Part shown: one piece after another, positions 42,679 to 50,845 of the stretch
Layout of the letters: each line of letters begins with the position of its first letter
Numbering within the stretch: the first letter of the stretch is position 1
NCBI RefSeq assembly: GCF_000717185.1
Contig: NZ_JNYE01000027.1
Location: forward strand, 1 to 64,000
Reading direction: 5' to 3'
Origin: Kitasatospora phosalacinea
GTDB taxonomy: Bacteria; Actinomycetota; Actinomycetes; Streptomycetales; Streptomycetaceae
Length of the DNA: 64,000 bases
Notes under the pieces: model-generated
What the model was told of the DNA's origin: nothing
The model's input: only the letters and a program-made list of their open reading frames with translations
Databases searched by the model: none
Position numbers and translations under genes: made by a program

Positions 42679-43482
42679 CTAGCGGCGGCGGGGCGGGAGG
42701 GGGAGGAACGGGCTGGTGCGGGCGGCGTACTCCGGCCAGCCGGGGCGGGGGGTGGTGGTGAGGTGGCGTTCCAGCATGGGTTTGCCGCTGCCGAAGGCGA
42801 GCAGCCAGGTCATCAGGAGCGGGCTGCCGACGAACGCCCAGCCGATCGGGTGGTCGGCGGCCAGGAGGAACAGGCCCCACCAGACGCAGGCGTCGCCGAA
42901 GTAGTTGGGGTGGCGGGTGTAGCGCCACAGGCCGCGGTCCATGACCCGGCCGCGGTGGGCCGGGTCGGCCTTGAAGCGGGCGAGCTGGGCGTCGCCGACG
43001 GCCTCGAAGAACAGGCCGACGGCCCAGAGGGCGGCGCCCGCCCAGGCGGTCGGGCCGGGCGGGTCGGGGAGGTACTGGGCGGCCAGGACGGGGAGGGCGA
43101 CGAACCAGACCAGGGCGGCCTGCAGCAGGTAGACGATCCGCAGCGCGTACCGGGTGCGGGGCGCCCCGGCGGGCGCCTTCGCGAGCATCCGGGCGTAGCG
43201 CGGGTCCTCGGGCAGGCCGCGGGCCCGCCACCACAGGTGGGCGGCCAGGCGCAGGCCCCAGACCGTCACCAGGGCGGTGGCCAGGGCGCGGCGGCCCCCG
43301 TCGCCGTACCCGGCGGACAGGGCGCAGCCGGTCAGGGCGGCGGCAGTGAAGGCCAGGCCCCAGGCGACGTCCACGCCGCGGTGGCGGCCGGTGCGCACCC
43401 CGACCGCGAAGGCGGCCAGCATCACGGCGAGGACCGCGGCGGCGGCGGCGGCCGCGCCGGTGGCGAACGCGGCGGCGTTCAC
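42679..43482 (-). CDS. DUF1295 membrane protein (steroid-5-alpha-reductase-like)
   Basis: A 267-residue polytopic membrane protein. The C-terminal 'RGLWRYTRHPNYFGDACVWW' and 'GKPMLERHL' are the conserved DUF1295/isoprenylcysteine-methyltransferase-like motifs that bind a nucleotide or SAM. It corresponds in position to Rv0446c in the mycobacterial sigK locus. GTG 43482 overlaps the methyltransferase stop (GTGA). Probably reduces or modifies a membrane lipid together with the methyltransferase; exact reaction unknown. Confidence 0.92.
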   Translation of the reverse strand: MNAAAFATGAAAAAAAVLAVMLAAFAVGVRTGRHRGVDVAWGLAFTAAALTGCALSAGYGDGGRRALATALVTVWGLRLAAHLWWRARGLPEDPRYARMLAKAPAGAPRTRYALRIVYLLQAALVWFVALPVLAAQYLPDPPGPTAWAGAALWAVGLFFEAVGDAQLARFKADPAHRGRVMDRGLWRYTRHPNYFGDACVWWGLFLLAADHPIGWAFVGSPLLMTWLLAFGSGKPMLERHLTTTPRPGWPEYAARTSPFLPLPPRRR

Positions 43483-44759
43483 CGCAGGCCGTCCCGGCTC
43501 AGCAGCACCTGGTGGACGTCCAGGTAGCCGGCGCGGAACCCGGCCTCCGAGTACGCCAGGTACAGCTCCCACGTCCGCCGGAACACCTCGTCGAAGCCCA
43601 GCGCCGCGACCTGCTCCGCGCGCTCGGCGAACCGCTCCCGCCACAGCCGCAGCGTCTCCGCGTAGTGCGGCCCGTACGCGTCCGCGCCGACCGTCCGCAG
43701 CCGGGTGTGCGCGGCGGCGGTGTCGGCGATCGCCCGCAGCGAGGGGATCTGCCCGCCGGGGAACACGTACTTCAGGATCCAGGTGTACGTGCCGCTGCTG
43801 GCCAGCATCCGTTCGTGCGGCATGGTGATGGCCTGCAGGGCGACCCGGCCGCCGGGGGCGAGCAGCCGGTCCAGGGCGGTGAAGTACGCAGGCCAGAACG
43901 GGCGTCCGACGGCCTCGATCATCTCCACGCTGACGATGGCGTCGAACTCGCCCCGCACGTCCCGGTAGTCGCACAGCCGGACGTCGACCCGGGCGGACTG
44001 CCCGGCCCCGGCGATCCGGCGGCGGGCCAGGGCGAGCTGTTCGGCGGAGAGCGTCACGGTGACCACCTCGGCGCCGCGGGCGGCGGCGCGCAGGGCGAGT
44101 TCGCCCCAGCCGGTGCCGACCTCCAGCAGCCGGGTGCCGGGGCCGACCCGGGCCAGGTCGAGCAGCCGGTCGATCTTGCGGTGCTGGGCGGGCACCAGGG
44201 CGCTGCGCGGGGTGGCGGGGGACGGGGCGGAGAACAGCGCCGAGGAGTACGACATGGTCGGGTCGAGGAACAGTGCGAACAGTTCGTTCGACAGGTCGTA
44301 GTGCCGGTGGACGTTGCGCCGGGCGTTGGCGGTGGTGGAGAGCTCCTCCGCCGGGGTCCGGCGCACGTAAAGCCGCCGCAGCGCCGCCGTGCCGGGCGGC
44401 ACCAGGGTCTCCGGGCGGGCGGCCAGCGCGGTCAGCAGGCGGACCAGGTCCGGGCTGTCCCAGTCGCCCGCCTGGTAGGACTCGCCGAAGCCGATCAGGC
44501 CGCCCGCGCCGACCCGGTGCGCGAACGCCTCCGGCCGGTGCAGCCGCAGCACCGGCGCCCCCGGCGGCGCGGGCCGCAGCACCCGCCCGCCCGGCAGCTC
44601 CACCCGCAGCCCGCGGAGGGCCGCCGCCCGGTGCAGCAGCCGCCGGGCCGCCGCGGCCCGCAGCGGGGCGTGCGGCACCCGGGCGACGTCCGGCCAGCGC
44701 AGCGGGTCGACGGCGGGCAGCGGGAACGGGACGGCGGCGGTGGTGGCGGCGGTGGTCAT
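43479..44759 (-). CDS. Cyclopropane-fatty-acid synthase family methyltransferase (UfaA1-like)
   Basis: A 426-residue SAM-dependent enzyme acting on unsaturated acyl chains. N-terminal 'GLIGFGESYQAGDWDSPDLV' is the CFAS lipid-binding part. Next come 'HYDLSNELFALFLDPTMSYS', SAM motif I 'LLEVGTGWGELAL' at residues 211-223, 'SVEMIEAVG' and 'KYVFPGGQIPSL'. Position and neighbours match ufaA1 (Rv0447c). Methylenation or methylation of a membrane fatty acid under SigK control is inferred. ATG 44759, GGAGAGG 11-17 bases upstream. Confidence 0.94.
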   Translation of the reverse strand: MTTAATTAAVPFPLPAVDPLRWPDVARVPHAPLRAAAARRLLHRAAALRGLRVELPGGRVLRPAPPGAPVLRLHRPEAFAHRVGAGGLIGFGESYQAGDWDSPDLVRLLTALAARPETLVPPGTAALRRLYVRRTPAEELSTTANARRNVHRHYDLSNELFALFLDPTMSYSSALFSAPSPATPRSALVPAQHRKIDRLLDLARVGPGTRLLEVGTGWGELALRAAARGAEVVTVTLSAEQLALARRRIAGAGQSARVDVRLCDYRDVRGEFDAIVSVEMIEAVGRPFWPAYFTALDRLLAPGGRVALQAITMPHERMLASSGTYTWILKYVFPGGQIPSLRAIADTAAAHTRLRTVGADAYGPHYAETLRLWRERFAERAEQVAALGFDEVFRRTWELYLAYSEAGFRAGYLDVHQVLLSRDGLR

Positions 44760-44791
44760 CGGGGCGGGGCCTCTCCGGAGCGGTTCGGTGG

Positions 44792-45574
44792 TCACGGGCG
44801 GGGGGCCCGCGCGGCGGGCGGGCAGGGACGGACGGGCAGGCCGCGCAGCCACAGCCGGACGCCCTGGGCGCGGATCCGCAGGCTGACGGCGAAGGTCGCC
44901 AGCGGGTACCGCAGGGTGGTGCGCAGCAGCGCGGCCGGGCCCGCGGGGCGGCCGGTGCCGGAGACGGTCGCGGTGAGGGCCGGGCCGTCGGGCAGCTCCA
45001 GGCGCACCGACAGGTGCAGGCGGGCGCCGTCCGGGGCGGGCTCGGGCAGCAGCAGGCGGTAGCGGCCCTCGGACGGCAGGAACGGCGAGACGTGGAAGGC
45101 CTTGGCGGCCCCGGCCAGCCCGGCGGCGTCCGGGTGCAGCAGGTAGCGGTGCCGCCCGCCGTAGGTGTTGTGGACCTCGGCGACGGTGCACAGCGGCGCG
45201 CCCGCCGCGTCCCGGCACCAGTACACCGTGAGCGGGTTGAACACGTACCCGAGCGAGCGGGCCTGGGCGAGCATCAGCACCCGGCCGCCGTCCAGCCGCA
45301 GGCCGTGCGCGGCGAGTTCGCGCTCCAGGTCGCGGCGGATGGTGGGGGAGCCGGGGCGCAGGACGTGGTCGCGGGGCAGGAAGCGGGCCAACGGGCGCAG
45401 CGGCCGCGGCAGTTGCGGCAGCGCGTCGAGGTCGACCAGCCAGAGCGGGAAGCGGTGGCGGAACACCCGGCGCGGCTCGGCGCGGACGTGCGTGGTGCGG
45501 GCCTCGTACAGCAGCGCGCCCCACCGGCCGGGCAGGGTGCTCCGCGGAGCGAGGGAGGGGTCGTTCAGGCTCAC
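44792..45574 (-). CDS. DUF1365 protein
   Basis: A 260-residue protein with 'ALLYEARTTHVRAEPRRVFR', 'LGYVFNPLTVYWCRDAAG' and 'TVAEVHNTYGGRHRYLL', the strict DUF1365 motifs. DUF1365 genes almost always travel with a CFAS-type methyltransferase and an FAD oxidoreductase and are assumed to act on fatty acids or phospholipids. GTG 45574 overlaps the oxidoreductase stop (GTGA). Equivalent in place to Rv0448c. Confidence 0.93.
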   Translation of the reverse strand: MSLNDPSLAPRSTLPGRWGALLYEARTTHVRAEPRRVFRHRFPLWLVDLDALPQLPRPLRPLARFLPRDHVLRPGSPTIRRDLERELAAHGLRLDGGRVLMLAQARSLGYVFNPLTVYWCRDAAGAPLCTVAEVHNTYGGRHRYLLHPDAAGLAGAAKAFHVSPFLPSEGRYRLLLPEPAPDGARLHLSVRLELPDGPALTATVSGTGRPAGPAALLRTTLRYPLATFAVSLRIRAQGVRLWLRGLPVRPCPPAARAPRP

Positions 45575-46923
45575 GGGGCGACCGCCGCGAGCAGCCGGTC
45601 GGCGGCGGCCAGGCCGGAGCGGCAGCCGTCCTCGTGGAACCCCCAGCCGTGGTAGGCGCCCGCGAACGCGGTGCGGCCGGTGGCCAGTTCGGGCAGCCGC
45701 CGCTGCGCGGCGACCGTGCGGGCGGTGTACACCGGGTGCTCGTAGACGGTGCGGGAGACCACCAGCTCCTCGGGGACGGGGGAGCGCTCGTCCTCGTTCA
45801 GCGTCACCAGGTAGTCCTCCGAACCGCCCAGCCGCAGCAGCCGGTTCAGGTGGTAGCTGACCCGGACCCGGTCGGACGGGGCGTCGCAGCCCGGCATCCG
45901 GTAGTTCCAGGAGGCGCGCGCCCAGGCCGCCCGGGGCAGCACCGAGGCGTCCCGGTGCAGCACCGTCGGGTTGCGGGAGTACGCGAACGCGCCCAGCACC
46001 TCCCGCTCGGCCCGGGTCGGGTCGGCCAGCAGCCGCAGCGCCTGGTCGGCGTGGGTGGCCACCACCACGGCGTCCGCCCTCGTCCGCCGCCCGTCCTCGG
46101 TGACCACCGTGACGCCGTCCGGGTGGCGGCGCACCGCCCGCACCGGCGCCGAGTGGTGCACGGTGCCCGCGCGGGCGGTGACGTGCTCGGCGATCCGCGC
46201 CACGTACGCGGCCGAGCCGCCGACCACGGTGCGCCAGGTCGGCGAGCCGGTGACGCTCAGCAGGCCGTGGTTGGCCAGGAACGCGAACAGGTAGCGGGCC
46301 GGGTAGTCCCCCGCGAGGTCCGGCGCGCAGGACCAGACCGCGGACACCACCGGCGTCACGAAGTGCGCCGCGAAGTACGGCGAGAAGCCGTGCTGCTCCA
46401 GGAAGTCGCGCAGGCTCGGGTCGCCCGGCCCCGGATCGGCCAGCAGGGCGCGCGCCAGCCGGTGGAAGCGCGGCACCTCGCCGAGCATCCGCAGGTACCG
46501 CCCGCGCAGCAGCGCGCCCGGCGTGGCCAGCAGCCCGACCGGGCCGCGCGACCCCGCGTACTCCAGCCCGCAGCCCTCGCAGCGCACCGACATGCTCATG
46601 TCGCTGTCCTGGGTGCGCACCCCCAACTCGCCGAACAGGCCCACCAGTTCCGGATACGTCCGGGTGTTGTGCACCAGGAAGCCGGTGTCCAGCGCCAGCT
46701 CCCGGCCGTCCGCCGCCGTGGTCCGCTGGGTGTGCGCGTGCCCGCCCAACCGCCCGTCGGCCTCGAACAGCTCCACCTCCACCCCGGCCCGCGCCAACGC
46801 GTACGCCGCGCTCAACCCCGCCACCCCGGCCCCCACCACGGCCACCCGCCGCACTCCCGCCGACCGGCGGTGCGGCGGCGACGGGACGGGACCCCCGGTG
46901 GAAACGGTGTCGAGTGTCGTCAC
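45571..46923 (-). CDS. FAD-dependent (amine-oxidase-fold) oxidoreductase of the SigK lipid operon
   Basis: A 450-residue flavoprotein. The dinucleotide fold is 'VAVVGAGVAGLSAAYALARA', then 'LFEADGRLGGHAHTQ' and a C-terminal 'TAFAGAYHGWGFHEDGC' that completes the FAD site. It belongs to the Rv0449c-like group found with DUF1365 and CFAS genes; such enzymes may desaturate acyl chains. First gene of a four-gene operon. GTG 46923 is preceded by GGGAGGA, and a SigK-like promoter lies at 46976-47002. Confidence 0.92.
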   Translation of the reverse strand: MTTLDTVSTGGPVPSPPHRRSAGVRRVAVVGAGVAGLSAAYALARAGVEVELFEADGRLGGHAHTQRTTAADGRELALDTGFLVHNTRTYPELVGLFGELGVRTQDSDMSMSVRCEGCGLEYAGSRGPVGLLATPGALLRGRYLRMLGEVPRFHRLARALLADPGPGDPSLRDFLEQHGFSPYFAAHFVTPVVSAVWSCAPDLAGDYPARYLFAFLANHGLLSVTGSPTWRTVVGGSAAYVARIAEHVTARAGTVHHSAPVRAVRRHPDGVTVVTEDGRRTRADAVVVATHADQALRLLADPTRAEREVLGAFAYSRNPTVLHRDASVLPRAAWARASWNYRMPGCDAPSDRVRVSYHLNRLLRLGGSEDYLVTLNEDERSPVPEELVVSRTVYEHPVYTARTVAAQRRLPELATGRTAFAGAYHGWGFHEDGCRSGLAAADRLLAAVAP

Positions 46924-46975
46924 GTGCGTCCTCCCCACTGCTCCCGGGCCGCCCTCGGCGGCCCTCGTACCGCCG

Positions 46976-47002
46976 ATTCGGAGCCGCCGTCCGCGCGGAT
47001 TG
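46976..47002 (-). promoter_or_regulatory. Candidate SigK-type promoter of the lipid operon
   Basis: On the minus strand CAATCC (47002-46997), 15 bp, CCGAAT (46981-46976), 53 bp before the GTG at 46923. Confidence 0.65.
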
Positions 47003-47054
47003 CTCCGAACGGGAGACCCGGACCGCGGCCCCGGCCCGCTGCTCCGCTCACGGG

Positions 47055-47477
47055 TCAGGGCCGGTCCAGCACCGCGGGCAGCCGCTGCTCCACCGCGTCG
47101 GCCAGCCGCGCGAACTCCCGCCGCAGGAACGGCTCCGCCAGCCGCGCCAACCCGTGGAAGCGCAGCCGGGCCCGGTAGCGGACCACCGCGCCGGTGCCGC
47201 CCGGGGCCGGGTCCACCACGATCTCGTCGGTGGCGGTGACCGTCCGGTTGCGCCCGACGAACACCAGCCGGTCCGACTCCCGGGCCACCAGCTCGTACAC
47301 CAGCTCGGTGCGCCGCCCCCGGAACACCGACACGTTCCGCCACCGCGGGCCGGGCCCCAGGTGGACGCACTCCGCGGTGCCCGGGTCCCACTCGGCGGCG
47401 TGCGCGAAGTCCGCCAGGTACTCCAGCACCCCGTCCGCCGGGCGCACCGTCCGCATCTCCCGCACCACCTCGATCAC
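47055..47477 (-). CDS. SRPBCC (polyketide-cyclase/START-like) protein
   Basis: A 140-residue protein with the N-terminal 'REMRTVRPADGVLEYLADFA' and 'AEWDPGTAECVHLGPG', a central strand 'SVFRGRRTELVYELVARESD' and a long C-terminal helix. This is the helix-grip fold, which binds hydrophobic ligands. GTG 47477 follows GGAGGAGG. A SigK-like promoter (47535-47561) and its position before the lipid operon suggest a lipid ligand. Confidence 0.9.
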   Translation of the reverse strand: MIEVVREMRTVRPADGVLEYLADFAHAAEWDPGTAECVHLGPGPRWRNVSVFRGRRTELVYELVARESDRLVFVGRNRTVTATDEIVVDPAPGGTGAVVRYRARLRFHGLARLAEPFLRREFARLADAVEQRLPAVLDRP

Positions 47478-47534
47478 TCGGGCCTCCTCCGGGCCTCCCG
47501 GGCCTCTTCTTCGCTCACGGGTACGACGACCGGC

Positions 47535-47561
47535 ATTCGGAGCCGCGCCCGGGACGGATGG
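47535..47561 (-). promoter_or_regulatory. Candidate SigK-type promoter, best match
   Basis: On the minus strand CCATCC (47561-47556), 15 bp, CCGAAT (47540-47535). Both hexamers are exactly those reported for mycobacterial SigK promoters as I recall them. About 58 bp before the SRPBCC GTG. Confidence 0.7.
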
Positions 47562-47571
47562 GAGGGAGGAC

Positions 47572-47673
47572 GAAGCGGACGGGGAAGGGGAAGCGGACGG
47601 GGAAGGGGAAGCGGACGGGGAAGGGGAAGCGGACGGGGAAGGGTACGGACGGGGAAGGGTACGGACGGGGAGG
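47572..47673. repeat. Tandem 18-bp repeat with degenerate 16-bp copies
   Basis: Four perfect units GAAGCGGACGGGGAAGGG at 47572, 47590, 47608 and 47626, followed by two copies of TACGGACGGGGAAGGG-like sequence to 47673. Intergenic, between the SigK-type promoter and the DUF3040 gene. Confidence 0.9.
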
Positions 47674-47724
47674 GACGGGTATCCGCGGTGCGCCGTACCC
47701 CCGCCCGGAGAGGTGGCAGACCCG

Positions 47725-48027
47725 ATGGACACCCGACTGACCCCACGGGAACGCGTCCTGCTCGCCGAGATCGAGCACCACCTGCGCCGGGCCGACCCCC
47801 GGCTGGACCGGCGGCTCGACCACCCGCCCGGGCGGGCCGTCCGGCTCGCCCACCGCCCGCGCCCGCTCGTCGCCGCGGTCGCCCTGCTCGCCGTCCTGAC
47901 GGCCGCCGGGGCGCTGTGGGCCGGGGCGGGCGGCCCGCAGCCGCTCGCGGCCGCGCTGCTCGCCGCCGGGGCCGCACTGCTGGACGCGCTCGCGCTGCGC
48001 AGGCTGGCCGGGCTGCGGCTGGGCTGA
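47725..48027 (+). CDS. DUF3040 membrane protein
   Basis: A 100-residue protein with the DUF3040 start 'LTPRERVLLAEIEHHLRRAD' and two predicted transmembrane helices (about 50-70 and 75-92). DUF3040 proteins are small actinobacterial membrane proteins without assigned function. ATG 47725 is preceded by GGAGAGG 12-18 bases upstream. Confidence 0.88.
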   Translation: MDTRLTPRERVLLAEIEHHLRRADPRLDRRLDHPPGRAVRLAHRPRPLVAAVALLAVLTAAGALWAGAGGPQPLAAALLAAGAALLDALALRRLAGLRLG

Positions 48028-48120
48028 GGGCCGCGCCGGGGGCGCACCGGGGGCACACCGAGGCCGACGGCTGAGCCGGGGCCGGGCCGGGGTGGAGGGC
48101 TGTGCCGGGGCGGCGGGCTG

Positions 48121-48183
48121 TGCCTGGACGGGCGGGCCGCGCCGGGACCGGGAGCCGTGCCTGGACGGGCGGGCCGCGCCGGG
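48121..48183. repeat. Direct repeat of 26 bp, copies 37 bp apart
   Basis: Copies at 48121-48146 and 48158-48183 are identical (begin TGCCTGGACGGGCGGGCC). Non-coding gap of 269 bp between the DUF3040 gene and the next ORF; nothing else seen in it. Confidence 0.85.
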
Positions 48184-48296
48184 CCGGAGGGCCGCTCCCG
48201 GGCTGGTGGCGGTGCCCGCGGGGGCGCCGTTGCACCCTGCGGTGGAACCGGGCGGGCGGGCCGTGACCCCGGCCGGGGCGGGAAGTTGGACCGGGC

Positions 48297-48602
48297 GTGA
48301 CAGAGCCTGCGCATACCAGCCCGCTGCCCGTGGTCCGCCTCCAGTGGACGATGCTGCAACCCCTGCTGGCCGCCCTCTCCGAAGCCGGGGTGCCCCTCCG
48401 GCCCGGGGACCTGGACCAGTTGCAGCACGCCGCCGCGATCGGACCGGAGTTCGCCCACGCCCTGGCCCGGTGGATCCGGGCCGCGCACACCGCCGGGCCC
48501 GCCCGGCCGCCCGCCGCCGTCCGCACGCTCGCCCCGCGCCCCGAACGTCCCGCCCTCGGCGGTCCCGCACCCGCCGCCGTCCGGGACCGGCACGCCTCCT
48601 GA
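48297..48602 (+). CDS. Small protein, unknown
   Basis: A 101-residue frame starting at GTG 48297, with GGCGGG-rich DNA upstream but no clear ribosome binding site. The first 60 residues ('LQWTMLQPLLAALSEAGVPL', 'AAAIGPEFAHALARWIRAAH') form plausible amphipathic helices; the rest is Pro/Ala/Arg rich. Family not recognised. Codon use is as biased as in its neighbours, supporting a real gene. Confidence 0.6.
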   Translation: MTEPAHTSPLPVVRLQWTMLQPLLAALSEAGVPLRPGDLDQLQHAAAIGPEFAHALARWIRAAHTAGPARPPAAVRTLAPRPERPALGGPAPAAVRDRHAS

Positions 48603-48658
48603 CCACCTGACCGGCCCGCCCGCGTAACCGTCGCGGGCCGTGACCCGTTGGACGGAAC

Positions 48659-48958
48659 ATGCCCGTGATCAACGAACCGCGCCGCCCGCAGGGCGGCCAC
48701 CCGGCAGCGGCGCCCCCGCGCGTCCCCGAACCGGCCGACCCGCACGGCCGACCCGCCGGACCGCCGTCGCTCGGACACCAGGCCGCCGCCCAACTGCTCG
48801 GCCTGCGCGAGGTCGTGCTGCCCGCCGCCGTGGTCGCCGCCGCCGACCTGCTGCTCGGCGACGCCCTCGGCAGCGACGACCCCGTCACCCGGGAGGCCGC
48901 CGCCGCCACCCGCGGACGGCTGCGCGCCGCACTGGGGCAGGCGCCGCCGCGCGACTGA
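48659..48958 (+). CDS. Small protein, unknown
   Basis: A 99-residue frame starting at ATG 48659 ('MPVINEPRRPQGG'). The first 45 residues are Pro/Gly rich, and the C-terminal half has 'QAAAQLLGLREVVLPAAVVA' and 'AADLLLGDALGS', likely helical. Family not recognised. Positioned between a similar small ORF and a repeat-rich gap. Confidence 0.55.
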   Translation: MPVINEPRRPQGGHPAAAPPRVPEPADPHGRPAGPPSLGHQAAAQLLGLREVVLPAAVVAAADLLLGDALGSDDPVTREAAAATRGRLRAALGQAPPRD

Positions 48959-48963
48959 ACCCG

Positions 48964-49042
48964 CCCGGAAAGCGCTCCCGGAACCGGTCCCGGAACCAGT
49001 CCCGGAAAGCGGCCCCGGAAAGCGGCGCCGGAAACCGTACCG
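48964..49042. repeat. Degenerate CCCGGAA repeat, 12-13-bp units
   Basis: Six units, each starting (C/G)CCGGAA and continuing with AGCGCT, CCGGT, CCAGT, AGCGGC, AGCGGC or ACCGTA. Non-coding, directly upstream of the A/T-rich control region of the next gene. Confidence 0.75.
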
Positions 49043-49126
49043 GCCCGCCCGGGGCGGCCCCACAATGGCGCGATCTCGTTGCATTTCCGAGGTTTGGGAA
49101 AGCAATTCCGTCGAACGTGGAATGCC

Positions 49127-49158
49127 TTTTCCCGATTCCGGGCCGGAATCGGGGAAAA
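49127..49158. promoter_or_regulatory. Long inverted repeat in an A/T-rich promoter region
   Basis: TTTTCCCGATTCC (49127-49139) pairs with GGAATCGGGGAAAA (49145-49158), allowing one bulged G. The surrounding 49075-49165 is far more A/T rich than the rest of the window. It lies 19 bp before the ATG, a typical repressor site. Confidence 0.65.
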
Positions 49159-49176
49159 GCGCCCTAGCCTCGTGCC

Positions 49177-50514
49177 ATGGCGAACGGCGTGTTCCACACC
49201 GTGTATGGCATCGAGATCAACCTCACCCGGCCCGACCTGGGCCACCCCGACCGCCCCGGCCTGCTCGCGGAGATCACCGCACCGGTCGACCGGCGGGACC
49301 GCGAACTCCTGCAGTGCCTCCAGCACCACCGCGAAGGCCGCTGCGGGGCGGAGGAACAGGGCGGGGAGCGCTCCCCGTGGATGCACGTCCGGCGGAGCAC
49401 CGTCGGTACCCGCACCACCTGGGTCGCCGCGCACCTGCCCGCCCGCCGCCCCCCGACCGCGGGGGAGGACGACCGGCGCAAGGCCCTCCAGGAGCGCATC
49501 GCCCGCGCCGCCGACCGGCACGGCTGCCGGTACGAGGTCGGTGCCCGCACCGGCGGCGGCCGGGCCCGCAGCGACGTGCTGGTCACCGGGCCGGGCGGCC
49601 TGCGGATCGGCTGGGCGGCCCCGTGCGCGCAGGTCACCGCCGAGACGGTGCGCCGCCGCTCGCGGGCCGCCGCCGAGCACGGCATCGTGCCGCTCTGGGT
49701 GACCTGCGACGAGCGGGCCGCACCGGTCGACCGGGCGCCGTGGGCCCGGGTCGACGACCTGCCGTGGCAGCGGATCGCCTCCCGCGCGCCGATGGCGGTG
49801 CGCGCGGGCGTGCGGCACCTGCAGCAGTGGAAGTGCCTGCGCGGCAGCGCCCGCGCCTGCCCGCTGAACGGCTCCTGGTGCGGCCGGCTGCACACCGGCT
49901 GGTACCTGCCCGCGCTGTGCCTGCCGAGCCGGCCGCCCACCGAGGTGGACGAACTGGTGGGGGCGAGCGCGGCCGGGGAACTCGTCCCGATGCGGGTGCC
50001 GTTGCAGTCCGACGCCTCCGCCGTCGCCCGGATGTGGGTCCCGGCCGCGGACCGGGACCGCTGGCGGGAGACCTTCGCCGCGGACGACCCGCCCGCCGCG
50101 GCCCCTGCCGCCCCCGCACCCGACCCCGCCGCTCCCGACCCCGCCCCGGACGCGGGCGTCAGCTACTCCGGCGAGGAGCTGGACCCGGTCTGCCGCTACG
50201 GCGAGGAGGACTTCGCCTACGACGACCCGCGCCCCCGCACCCGCCGCCGCGCCCGGCCGCGGGACGGCCACGCCGACGCGGTCGCCCTGCACACCCGCGA
50301 CACCGTCCCGGAACGGTTGCTCACCGTCCCCCGCCAGGCCCGCCGCGGCCTGGCCGTCACCCCCGAGCAGCGCCACCGGGCCGCCGCCGCGCTCGACTGC
50401 CACGTCGCCGACGTCGGCCCCTGCGCGGGCTGCGGCGCCCCGATCAACCGCTACGGCCCCCGCGGCGTCCACGCCTGCGCACCCTGCCGCGCCCGCGTCC
50501 TGGCCCGGCGCTGA
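49177..50514 (+). CDS. CoiA-like protein with a degenerate nuclease motif and C-terminal zinc finger
   Basis: A 445-residue protein. Residues 105-200 ('GGGRARSDVLVTGPGGLRIG' to 'AAAEHGIVPLWVTCDE') have the layout of the competence-protein CoiA nuclease domain, a PD-(D/E)xK fold. The family's W-E-x-Q active-site motif reads 'GWAAPCAQVT', so the catalytic Glu is Ala. 'PWARVDDLPWQRIASR' follows. The middle has paired Cys ('CLRGSARACPLNGSWCG'), and the last 30 residues are a CxxC-x-CxxC zinc finger ('CAGCGAPIN', 'CAPCRARVL'). Probably a DNA-binding protein that lost nuclease activity; my recall of the family motif is the basis. Confidence 0.75.
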   Translation: MANGVFHTVYGIEINLTRPDLGHPDRPGLLAEITAPVDRRDRELLQCLQHHREGRCGAEEQGGERSPWMHVRRSTVGTRTTWVAAHLPARRPPTAGEDDRRKALQERIARAADRHGCRYEVGARTGGGRARSDVLVTGPGGLRIGWAAPCAQVTAETVRRRSRAAAEHGIVPLWVTCDERAAPVDRAPWARVDDLPWQRIASRAPMAVRAGVRHLQQWKCLRGSARACPLNGSWCGRLHTGWYLPALCLPSRPPTEVDELVGASAAGELVPMRVPLQSDASAVARMWVPAADRDRWRETFAADDPPAAAPAAPAPDPAAPDPAPDAGVSYSGEELDPVCRYGEEDFAYDDPRPRTRRRARPRDGHADAVALHTRDTVPERLLTVPRQARRGLAVTPEQRHRAAAALDCHVADVGPCAGCGAPINRYGPRGVHACAPCRARVLARR

Positions 50515-50845
50515 GCGGACGCCCCGGGCGCGGCGACAGGTCGGCCGACCGCCTCGGCGGCTGTCGGTCGGGGGCGGCGTCCCCGGAGGGCCCGGGGCCC
50601 GGGGGACGGAGGTCGGTTCCGCGGGTGCCGGGCCGGGTGCCGGGGGGCGGCGAGGAGAGCTGCGTGGGCCACGACGCGGTTGACGCGTCGGGGACAGCAG
50701 GTCTCCTCCCCGGTCCGCAGGAGCGCAGTCGCAGGTGCTGCCGGATTCCTGCCAGCGAGCGAGCCAGTGGGCGGCGCACGCGCGGTCGCCCTGCTCACCG
50801 GGCGGGACCGGCCGTCGGGTTCCGGGAGGACGGGATACTGCTGCA
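50515..50845. other. Non-coding gap before the BenE transporter
   Basis: No gene seen in these 331 bases. Several GC-rich hairpins (for example CCGACC around 50545 with GGTCGG around 50576) could terminate the CoiA-like gene. A purine run GGGAGGA lies 12-18 bases before the transporter ATG. Confidence 0.5.
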
